Positions 10,028 through 22,600 of a stretch of DNA of 64,000 nucleotides are shown in pieces. Numbering within the stretch: the stretch's first letter is position 1; each line of letters starts with the position of its first letter. The notes under the pieces are model-generated. The model was given only the letters and a program-made list of their open reading frames with translations, had not been told where the DNA came from and did not search any database. Origin of the DNA: Brachynemurus nebulosus (Eukaryota; Arthropoda; Insecta; Neuroptera; Myrmeleontidae); contig JAPWDM010000001.1 in assembly GCA_035578155.1 (NCBI GenBank), positions 172,880,395 to 172,944,394 on the forward strand, read 5' to 3'. A program made the position numbers and the translations under genes.

Positions 10028-13000
10028 TCTGCGCGATAACTCTCGAACGAATCATCCAATCTTTACGAAATTTGGTGAGAAGGTCAAACATCGCAATAGC
10101 TTGGATAAGTTCGTCAGTCGGATACGTCCGATTTTTAGAAGCCAAAATTTTGGCAATTTTTAGTGGTTTTTTGCAAAATTTGGCCAGAATTCAAAATTTT
10201 TTTAAATTTCTTTTTACACCATCGAAAAGAGCGTAAATTCAGTGAACTAGCTTTTGAGAAAAATTAAGCAATTTGCTGAGTTTTTTTACAATAAATGCTT
10301 CATCGTTTTTATCATTACAATAACAATATTTATATCTGTTTCGTTTTTCAAAATAAAAATAAACTAACTTTTTAAGAACATGTCATCCCCGATTTTGAAA
10401 ATGTGTTTACTGTTAAAGAGCTAAACTATTTTAGATGGATATAAGTTATGTTATATGAGGTCTGCCAGTGTCCGGCGGTCCCAAAAGCGCCAAAAATAAA
10501 ACTACCCAACCGATAATTTTTTCACCTTTTAAAAGTTAAATTTTTTAAATGCATATATGCTATAATATATGAGATTCGTCGGGGTCTTGGCGGCCCAAAA
10601 ACGCTAAAAATTAACTACTTAACCGATTTTAAAAAATTTTTCACAGTTAGAGAGCTAAACTATTTTAGTTGGATACAGGTTGTTGTATGAGATTCGCCAG
10701 TGTCCAATCTTTGGAAATTCACTATGTTATGCAGATGCTGCGACAGCGGTATTTTTTATTTTTTTGAAGTAAGAAACCCTAAGGTGCTTACCCATAAATA
10801 ATGCAAGATCAATCGTTTTGAAAAATATTGTATCAATCACAGCATTTAAATCGGGATTTGCAATTAATTTCTGCCACACCGGTTCATCACGCAAAATGGC
10901 CGCGCACCAAATCTGATGCGTCAGATCAGACTTCTCTAAATCATCATTTATGTACGATAACAAATCGAGGGCTTTCTTTATTTCAAATTCGGTCAGTGTA
11001 TTATTATTTAAATCGATATAGAGTTGAATTAATTCGGTTGGAGTTAACACTCGGGGATTTTCGACGTCGTAACCATGTTCTTGCATTACAACATCCGGAA
11101 TATCTTCTTGATGCGTAATCAAATTTAATCTCTTGTTGATATCTTCAACTAAATTCTCGTCTGTGTCCGGACTCGCAAACTGAGCCAATTTCGCTAACGA
11201 CAACATCGATTTTTTCCGCGTGACGTACTCGGTTTCCTCTTTGGCTAACTCGTAGAGAACGTTACTGGCCTTGTCGTACTCGTGACGGAATATATTTTGA
11301 AGCCAACATAACGACGGGTATTTGGACACTAAGTTTAAAAGCGTTTTACTCTGTTTTGTTAATAATTGTCCTTGTTTGACAATAAGGCGACTTGGGCGAT
11401 TTTCACGAATACACCAATTGAAGAAATATTCGGAGAAATTGTGATCGGCGAATCGTTCCATGTATTCGTCTAGTTTTTCTTGGTTGTTGGTGGTTTCACA
11501 AACCATTACTAAGATGGCGAAATCGCAATATTTTTCGGCTAAGATCGAGGCCCGTTCGTATTGTTTGTTATCGTCTAGAATAAAAATGTTGGTAAGTTAA
11601 AGTGATAAATCCACGGGGAATCCCAATAACTTACAGATAGTTTTGATCAAATTATGCCTCTCCGTTTCATACTCTTGTAAAATTATATCAAATTTCTCTG
11701 TTCCGCGAATACTTTCCAAGTGACACTTCTTCCCATCCAGAATCAGGTCAATTAGACTCACTAACTGTTCATACAGGGTGTTCAAAATATGTGTATTAGT
11801 GTCAATAAGATTGGATGTTGTAACTTGACTGGAGGTGAATAGATGAATGCCCTTATTTAAAGTTAGTTGTTGCATTGCGTATAAGGCGTCACGTACACCT
11901 CGAGTACCAGCAGCTGCTGTCCACGGTAAATATTCACACTGATTCGATTTTAAACTTGCGAAAAATTCCACTCTTTTTTGACGATAGTTTATTACTTCTT
12001 GAAGAACAGCCTGAAAATGATATCCAAAAGAATATCCAATATTATAAATAGTATCGTGCAATTACGTGTAAATTTTTATTGTTTACGTCTAAACGTAGAG
12101 AATGGTGTCGACAATGTAAATTATGTACACGATTAGTAATACTGTCAGTATCAATTCTATACACAGTTACTTTAGTGTTACCAATAAACGATAAGGAATA
12201 CTGACAATATTTCCAGATACTGACAGTATTACAGATCAGATTTTTTTGACAATCGTGAAAACAAAATTAACCTAAAAAAACAAAACTGTTAGGGTGTCTA
12301 CACAATCAATGAAATAAGGAATAAGAAGTATGTCATTTAGTGACGTTGAATGGAACTTTAATGAAATAAGAAATAAGGAATAACAAATAAGAAATAAGGA
12401 GTATACCATCTAGTGACATCGAATGAAACTTTAAAACTTAACTGCTCATGGGTAAATGTATTTAGGTATTTTTGTACATCAGAATTCATGAAAAAGTAAC
12501 GTTCGTGATCTACTTCGTGTCTCTTGTCACTAAGTGAAAAAAATCACGAATTTTGACGTAAAAAAATACCTACATATTTATATCTATAACCAGTTACGTT
12601 AAAGTTCCATTCAACATCACTAGATGGCATACTCCTTATTTCTTATTTCATTAAAGTTCCATTCAACGTCACTAGATGGCATACTTCTTATTCCTTATTT
12701 CATTGATTGTGTATACAGCCTTAACCTTTAACGCTTTTAAACAAACCATATGGAAACATTTTTTTGTCTCAAAATGCCGGACTTTTTACTGCCAGTGATA
12801 AGTACAATAGATAAAGTTACAAAAAACAAAAAGAAAAAAATCAAAGATCCCAACATTAAAAAGGTGAATCCTAGGAGTTTACAAAATATAAATTATACCT
12901 AAACTATGTTGATAAAATTGAACATTATTTAGAATTATACCGTATTTCGGAAAATCTGTCACAGATGGCGGCACCTGTATCAGCGAATATATACATATCA

Positions 13001-13573
13001 CAGCATTTTGAGCCGCCATATTGCAGGACTAGTTAACTCGTCATGCAATATGGCGACTCAAAATGCTTGGATATGTATACGTATGGTTCATTTCAAATTT
13101 AACCATGCGTCGTCACTTTGAATTTAAATAATTTCCGTTTTCTTGGCTTTATCTCTTTTATTATTGCATTTATGTAAATTTTAAATTTGCAGTTTATTTT
13201 TAAAAAAGAATAGAAGATTGATTTGTTTCGAATATAAGAATTATTTAATTTTTTAACGAAAACTCATGATCAATTGTATCTGAAAAGAGGTATGTAATTG
13301 TATATTCACTGGTACAAGTGCCGCCATCTGTGACAGATTTTTCGAAATACGGTATAATTGTAAGTAATATTTAATTTTACCAACATGGTTTAGTATAATT
13401 TTTATTTTGCAAATTCCTAGGGTTAGCATTTTTTGATGTTGCCATCTCTGTTTTTCCTTTTTTGTAACCTTATCTATAGTACTTGTCACTGGCAGTAAAG
13501 GCCCGGCATTTTGACACAAAAATTTTTCTCTGTGATCAAAATAAAAGGATTAATATTTTCTGATAAATGCTAA

Positions 13574-13669
<96 letters not shown>

Positions 13670-16600
13670 TTAAAATGTTAAATTACAGAAATTTTTAATT
13701 AATCTCTGAATAAAATTTATTTAGTAAATTATCCAGAGAGTAAATTACTCAGTAGATGTACTTTCTTAGTAAATTTATATTTTATTTATATTTGGTATTA
13801 GTTTATACGTAAGTCTTTCCTAGCCTAGTAGCCTAGCACTAGTTAATAGCAAATAATAGTTAACTAATAAAGTCAAGAAAAAAGAATATTACTTCAACAC
13901 ATAAAATTGAATATGGCTTTATAAAATTATTTTTAATTCAACTGTATTATCAATAACGTATTACTTTAAAAAGTCACCAACAGACGTCAGTGCCAGACTA
14001 GGCGCATGTTAGTTCGGTTTCATGAATTCACCCTATTACTTACCAATATTATACTATTAGTTTCAGTTATCAATGTTGCCAACTGTATTGGTTCTAGATC
14101 GGCATGTGACTGTTGTGTAGCGTAGACACCCAATTGCTGGATAAGTCGATGTACTCGAGTTACATTCCGATAAAACAAATCTTGCGCCGTTAAACTGCTA
14201 GATGAATCTTTATTGTATAGGCCATCTTGTTCTAAACAAGCTTGAATTGCTTGATCCATTAAATTCTTATAACTTAAAGAAAAAAAAACTAAACGTAAAC
14301 ACGTGTTTCCATTTATATATAGCGTGAATAATTTAAGAGTTGTCATTTTTGACTGAATATTGGGTGCGGTCAGCAGAAGGGCAATTCCATGGTCACTTAC
14401 ATTACAATTGATTTGAAATTGGGATTAAAATCTTTTGATATTTTCGTATTTGTTGGGTAAATTCACTAAAATTTACTCAAATTAAATCGAATACGATTTG
14501 AACTTTTAAACAAAGGAAATCAAACAACAAAAAATGCATAAAAATTTTTTTTATACAAGATAAAGTAGGTGGTCACTTATATTACTCAAAAAGGAATACA
14601 ATTTTCCATCTTTTATACAATGAAAATTTTCTGCTCTGTTTTGATAACAAACAGCTTCATTTAAATAAATTTAAACAAATAATGTTTCAATAAATTATTT
14701 TAATAAGAAATTGCATGAAATATTATATATTTTTGATAAAAATGTAACTTTTAGTCGGTCACTTACATTACACCCTCTTTGGTCACTTACATTACAGACA
14801 CTTTAAAACAAGTTTTATTAAAAAGTAAGTAATTTCTTATTTTGATTTTTTGGAAAATATAATAGATAACAAAGATAAAAATTTATTTTTAGTAATTAAA
14901 AAAACTTCTGTCGGTTTTGATACCTCATTGCTCGAATTCGTAGCTTGGCAAAAAATCAAAATAATACTTAAAACGAGTATAATAATTATTTCAGCAGAAA
15001 GAGAAAAGTAAATTTGGCTGTATTTTAATATTCACTTGAAAAAAATTACAAGTTACGGTATTTTTTTTTATTAAGAAAAAAATTTTTAAGCTAAATTTTC
15101 AGAATAAAAACAATTACAAATAAAAAATAAAATAAAAAAACGTTGGTCTTTTGAGTATCAAGTAGGCATGATATTGATTAATTATTTTAATTTTTACTAA
15201 AATTCCATCATTTCATGGAATTCACCAGAATAAACTGGAAGAATTTCATCAGTCAATCCGTATTAACTTCATCTGACAGCACATTACGCTTCATTATAGC
15301 GTATTTTGAATTTGCTGAAAAGGGTGGCGACCGCTGAGTAAACATGTTGCAACTCAATGAAAAGCAGATTCAATCATAGAACTTTTTGTAATTATTGCGT
15401 TCTGTTGAACGCAGTCAATGACTTAATAAAAAAAAAAACTACTCGGACTACTGGTGGGGGTAGGATTGCCAGGTCTTAAAACCGAAAAGCCGAACAGATC
15501 AGCCAGTTTAGCCGGACACTCTTAATTTTTTTAGTCTTAGTATAACACGACTATTTTTTTAAAAGTAAAACACAGCTTTTTTATCAATTACCATAAAATT
15601 TTCTTAAATTCTAATGAAAACACAATAAAATTGAATGAATCAGTTTTCTTTATTATTAATCATTCAATATTCATTACAATATTAATTTCAATAATTGCAT
15701 GGCAATTCGCTATGAGCTTTTGCCTGGAGGGGATGAAAAATCGACTACAGCGCTCAGGGTGGGTAAATATATCTGTTTATCAGGACGGCATTTGTACATA
15801 ATTTTACTATTTTCTTTAAGGAAAAGTATTTTTTTTTAAATATTTGTTTGATTTTTCCAAAGCGAGTACTTATTACGATGTCTATTTACCAGATTCTACA
15901 AAATAATAAAAAATAATATATTGTACAATAAGTGAGAAAAGAGGCTTATTTCACACGAATATAAGTTTGTTGCGTGAGCTCGTAGGGCGAGTGTAACAAT
16001 TCATATGAGTGAGAAATAAGCTCTTTCCACGTATTTTACACTATACTTTTTCTACGAGCACATTTTTTTCGTAAAATTTAACATAAATAATTAAAATAAA
16101 ATTTAAATAAGTAGTAAAAATTTTTTAAATTTATAATGTCAGTGGTAAGATGTTCAAATTTTTGCCAAAGCATACTTTGAAACTATGGAAACAATAATAA
16201 ATAATCAACATACATATGTATATTTTTAGAATTACATAATTATGACGTTATATATTAAATCAGACATAGCCAACTTTTTTACTACATTAAGCCGTGCGAA
16301 ATAATTTCCCACTGCTATTTCCGCACAGTGTGGGCAATTGTTAATTTTTACATATAGTTAGCCGTGCACAAAATGCTACCTTTAATAGTAGGAGTAGAAA
16401 AAATTATTTGTAACCGTACTATCAAACGTCATTTCATTTTGAAATTTTCAAAAAAAATATCATAAAAATTACCTCTTATGCTTTTTCTTGGTTAATTATT
16501 GAAAAATATTTTATTTTTAGACATTTTTGAGGTAAAATGAGCATATGTATGGCTTTAATTAAACAAATTTCAGTTTTTTAATATATTTTCCATTCATTTA

Positions 16601-19600
16601 AATAGTAAAATGTCCTGATAAACTGTTAAATAATCATTTGATATAGGTGGCTATACTTTCAGCTCGGAGCGAATAGTAGTTAGCAGTAATTACAATTTGC
16701 AATGAAAAACAAAATTAAACAAAACACTAATGAACTAAATAAACTTTAAATTAATTGTAACATAAAGTAATTAATATTTTTCATTGGCAGACATCTGCTT
16801 TAAAAGCTCATTTCCTTTTAAAATTGAGTTGTAAAACTCTTTACAAGTCAAATTTTTAAAATTAAATTATACAACCAACATTTTGGCTATAGTATCGACA
16901 TTTAATTTGTTGCGTTCTTTTGACTATTGTTGACCTATTAAAGAAAAAATTCTTTCAACATTTGCATTATGACCCGGAATGGAAAAATAATATTGACAAA
17001 TAATAAGGAATTCTGAAAAGCAATCTGAATTACAAAAAAAAAAAATTAAAAAAGATTCATGATCAAATCACCGGCGGAGCGAAAACCACCACATGACAAA
17101 CGTAAAAAAAAAAGAATGGTCAAATTTAAAAAGCCTAACAAAAGCCGGACAGGCCGGACACCAAGGGGCCAAATTACTGTATAATAGTTAGCATTCCGAC
17201 TGTAATCAGAATTTTACGTCATCATACTTGGCAGAGAGGTGGGAGGTTATATACGCATTTAGAGTTTGTGTTGGTATGTGTAGGGTAGTGGATGTTTGTC
17301 TGTGTGATACCCTGTATGTATGTAGCAAGTGGTCCAAGGTGGGAGTGGGTGCGTATACTAGAACAACGGTATATATGTACCTGCTACTAATGATGTAACA
17401 ATGAACAGCCACCATTGTGGCCACGACTTAACAATGTAAGTGTACGCTTGAAGAGTCGATGGACGACTAATCAGTAAGCAGTATAAATTGCTATTTATTG
17501 CAACCGTCGGATCACACTTTTTTATATGTAGGCTTGATCTGTCTCATCTGTACCGGACACGCAACCAAAAAGCCTGACTGTATCCGGCTTTATCCGGACG
17601 CCTGGCAACCCTAGATGGGGGCAACCAAATACCACATTTAGGAGCTTTAGTGATTCCATAAATGATCTTTCTACCAATTTTGGTACGAAACACTAAAAAA
17701 TTAGTACCTCAAAAACTGTAAATCTAAGAAATTTGGTAATATTCTCCGTATACGTCGCTTTACAAATTACAAATGACAACTCTCAAATTATTTAGCCTGT
17801 ATAAAACACCCGTATTCAGATAAAACTTACACGTCCTGAAGATTACGCATAACAATTGCCGCAACAATCTTCTCAGAATGTTCTGCCAGGACGTACGACG
17901 TAGCGGTAACTATACCTCCAGTTGTAACCCGTGAAAGCTAAAACGTTAAATAAATTGTGATCTCAACTTGTCTTCAAACGGTTAAAAATTTCCTTACCCT
18001 AGCCCATAAATTTGTCTCTTTCAAGAATAAAATAAATAAATCTAACGCTCGTTGTTTATCTTGCAATTGTCGTGTAATTTGCATTGACGATGAACTCCCC
18101 AAACCGGATGTTTCCGCTTTCGCTTCAGACCAACGTGGATCACCCGATGGAATATCATTGACCAATTCTCGACTGACAGATACAACCGTTTTATCTAAGG
18201 GGGCATCAACTTCATCCAGACCAGTTGGTGGGAAGATATCACAGAGGATTTTATCGCACGCCAAAGTGTTCTTTTTCAAATGGTATATAAAGGCAGTTTT
18301 TAATTGGCCGACAATGTCCGTTTGTATTTGAGACATTTCGTGTGGATCTGAAAAGGAGATTTAAATCTAGAAAGGATTATTTAAAATTACGGTACGTTTT
18401 AGAGATTGCTGGAACAATTCAAGAAAATCTTTGATTGCACTAATATTAAAGGGGAATCCCAATGTTAACTTTTTATGTTTTCTTAAAATATATTTCCACG
18501 TTACACTAATAAAAAATTATTGAAAAATTCACAAAATGGTCAAGTTATTAGAGTCGACCAAACAATTGATAGGAAGTTAACACAATCTTTCTATTAATGG
18601 TGTTTCTCGAACTAATAAACAAATAGAACTCTAGAATTAATTAGTTTATTCTTCCAGGAAAATGCTAATTTAATCTCATTTAAATGTCACTATTGCTGAA
18701 CCTAGCCATCTATAAATAGTCAATTTTAAAATAATATTTTAGGAATAATTTTAGGTGACCGGATTGATAGTTTCAATTATTGACACTATACAATTCACGG
18801 ACTTTCACAGTTAAATTCCCCAGGAGTCGGTAATATTCTTAAAAAATTAAAAAAAAATTATATAAATTTACGAAATGATTCAACATGTGTAAACGTAAAC
18901 TTTTTTAATAAAAATAATATCAATAACAAACAAACACACTGATTTTTGTGATTGTATTAAAATGTACGCATTTCAATACAATCATAAAAAAAAATAAATA
19001 AAAAAAATAAATGATAATATAAAATTATATTTTTAAGTGCTATGTTTATGTTATCCTTCTATAAATGTTTACAAAACCAACACACAGAGAGTGTGTTTGT
19101 CACACATGTGCGATCACTGTGCATACATGTGTGATCACTGATCGCGATCGGCCTCAACGGTTGTTCTGACCTATTTTCAGATGCTAAAAACGCAGATTGT
19201 AAAGTGTTAAAACCGAAAATAAACACGCGCAATAAAATAAAAATTTGATTTTAAATCAAAATATTTATTTTCTGAATTTATTTATGTATTTATTAATTTT
19301 ATTATCACTATGCTTCTGATAAATTTGTTTCAAAATTCCCGCCAGAGTTTCTATGTACACTAGGATTCTGAATATTATAATCTTCACTGGACTATTTCTC
19401 TTATCCTGGAAAGGACACCAGGATCTTCTTTAGGGATTTACTTAACGATTCCAGTCTGGATCTTTAAGTGAAAGAACCGTGTCCTGGATAGTACGGGTTT
19501 TGGGCCATGCACGTCCCGAAGTAACTTATATATAATTAGATAGTGCATCGCCTATATCGATAGAATATATCGTTCTTATGAGCGTATTTGGTGGGGATAC

Positions 19601-22600
19601 CTTGTTGGCACAAAAGTCAATTGCATTATATTAGGGTGGCAGAAATTAATTTCATTTGTGAAAATATCGCCTATAATTTTTCTGTGAAAAATTATAGGAC
19701 ACTGTAATTCTCTCTGCGACCAGAGCACCTCCTGGTGGTGGTGACGGTGGTAACGGTCAAAGTTTAAATTTTGACCGGCCAAGTCTCTGGAAATATGTTA
19801 ATCCTAGTAACCAGTCCTGTTGCAGACCAGTGATATATATGGATGGCCAACTATGTACCTATTTTTGAAGCAAGTATGTTGTACACAATTAGGATCTATG
19901 ACAACAAGAACCCCAATGTAAACAATTGATAAGAGTGTGACAACAAGACATTAAAGGTTTAGTGTATCTTTGTTTATTTCTGACTCAAAATTAGCATTTC
20001 TTTAACAAATGTATTTTGTCATTCATTAGATAAAGACAAAATATAGTTTAGAAATACAAATGACTGCTGTCATCTTTTTCTTTAATGACTATTTAACTTT
20101 TTAAACGATTTTTTAAGTTGTCTCTCTATGTATCTCTATGTGTCAGACTGACATCAGATCTACGTATTTAGGTCTACATTACCCTTCGTCTATTTCAACT
20201 ATTATTTGGTATTTAGGATATGCAAGGCATCTGACACAGCCAATAAAACCTCCATCAATAGAAATGGGAGACATATTTATAAGATTTGATAGTACTGATG
20301 AAGAATCTTCACACATGTAAATGTCAATTTGGTCATCAATGTTGGGTTGCCTATAAACATACGCCCACTTTCAATAACAATGAAACTATTTTTTCGTGAA
20401 TGTACTCGTAAGCCCCTATCCGATAGTATGAGATTCATTAATGGACGCACACGACCCAAATTGGGACACGGTTCTTTTATCAAAATCCAATGAACAGAAA
20501 TTAATAGGTGTGAGATATAATGCGTTAAATCAGTTACACTTAGGCTAACTTCAAAAATGCATCACTGCTTGCATGAGGCAGAGTCAAAAGTTCAAAAACG
20601 TATCAGACGCATCACAACGAAAAATCAAAAGTTCATTTTTGCATTTGATGCGTTAAAACAATGCATCAAGAAATTTGGTGATGCGTGTCCAAGATGCATG
20701 TCATGTGTATAATGTAGAATTATAACTACTTGCCATATTATGTAGGTATTAACACCAACAGGAATAATTCCGAAAAACAAATTGTTAAAAAAGATTAATG
20801 TATTTACCTTTCATTAAAATTGTTTAAACTATTTGAATACATCTTGCACTCAAAATAGGTATGTAATATGTTTTATTCAAATAATTTCAATATTTTCAAT
20901 TTCAAGTAAGTTCAAGTTGAAATTCAAAGATAATATACCTATACAAGGACTGTATATATGATTGTATTGCTATATTATCTATAGTCTATCATGCTACATT
21001 ATCTGTCTTAACTATAGTCAAATCAGAGGCTAAATGATGCCAATATCCCGTTCAAAAACATTTTATGTGCATCAAGTTTCAAGAGAGCATCAGCAGCGCA
21101 TCATGTAGTATTAGACGATGTCACAAAAGTCATGATGCTGCATCGATGTGGTAAAGTTTACATTTTTGAAGTTACTCTTAACGACAGTCATACTGATAGT
21201 TTCTTAACTTACCCAAATCATACAGCGTTAGATTCCCAACATTCGATTCACAAATAGAAGTCTCAAACATACTTGTATTTGGCGTAACCACACCATCGGA
21301 CACAGCTAGACTACTATTTAAATTTTCATTGATATTCAAATCGTTATTATTCGTCACTGTAACCAAACCATGATTTTTTGAGAAAAACAGTGGCGTATTT
21401 ATACACACACTTCCACCCAGGATACGATCACCGCCATGAACGAATTCAATCACATCCGGTTCCTCTAATACTTGTCGTAAATTTCCCAGAACGATTACGG
21501 AGCGTTGATTATACAGATAGAATATTTTGTTACAGTATAACAGACGATAACCGAACACTTCGGCTTCGGCATCTTGCCGATAAATACCATTTATTTTTAA
21601 CATTGTAAATGATTGAAGATTCGTTGGAGCATCTACGTTACCAGCAAATAGGGAAACTAGAGAAAAAACCATAAATATTGTTAGTGTTAATGCAATTGTC
21701 AACGTATTTAAATTATGCCGAACAGAAATGTCATGTTTAATGTATTTATAAAAATCTTGGAATAACTGAATAACCTTGAAAGTGCTGTTCTATGTTCCAA
21801 TACATCCTTCATCCGTCACTAATCACTCAGCACTCATCCGTTTGTACTTGACATACCGACCTTATTAACCAATGACCTGTCTCTATTCACCCCCTTTACG
21901 TCCCCTATTAACCCCCAACTTAACACAAATGTCAAGTTCTCAAGATTTTCTCTTAAAAAATAAAAACAAATAAAAATTTTCAGTTTTTTTTTTCTTAAAT
22001 GTTTCAAAATCACTAAAAATTCGATTAAACAACAATTTATTCATAAGAACACCAAAATAAGTTGTTCTTTAATAAAGTTTCAAGAAACAAAGAATAACAT
22101 TGTTTGGTGCGGTCAATTTAAATTGAATTTTAAATACAGCTAGACCTTTTTTTATGCGACTTTTTTTATGCGGTTTAAAAAAAATGGCCATTAAAATACA
22201 TAATGTGAATCAAAATCAAGAGACAGTAAGAAACTTCAACATTTACTACAATAACTTTCTTTAATAAAAATACTTTTACTGGTTTTTAAGCATTTAATCA
22301 ATACATTGCATAAGAATTAGTTACTACTGTTGTCCGCTTTTATGTCTAGTATTTTTACACCAAGTTCTTGAATAACATTTTTATTTTTGTCTCTATTCAC
22401 CGTTATGTCCCAATTTATTCCTATTTACGGTATTCGTTTTTCATTTAAAGAAATTACCTGTGGCATAATAAATTTGTGGCGACCGTTGCGTATTAACACA
22501 AGCAACTAATATAATAATCTCTGTATTGGTCGAAAGTTGCATATCTAATAACCAGACTTCATTATCGGACGGTGAATCACTACTAACGCCTGTTTCCCAC

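Larger units (their letters stand above)
15461..17613. mobile_element. hAT element with transposase fossil, 2.15 kb
   Basis: The ends TAGGATTGCCAGG and CCTGGCAACCCTA are inverted repeats. Flanking 8-mers GGTGGGGG (15453-15460) and GATGGGGG (17614-17621) match at 7 of 8 positions, as expected for a hAT target duplication. Minus-strand remains of a hAT transposase C-terminus lie at about 16865-16990. Repeat A copy 2 is embedded at 17161-17550. It sits in Nup133 intron 7 and accounts for most of that intron's length. Confidence 0.85.

Noticed and set aside
9711..10145. 144- and 69-codon minus frames rich in Tyr-Ile repeats
   Set aside because: They are translations of the two (TA)n microsatellites and flanking repeat DNA.
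13253..13519. 88-codon minus frame
   Set aside because: It lies across an inverted copy of repeat B1 that also occurs at 2526, 12770 and 41346 without keeping the frame.
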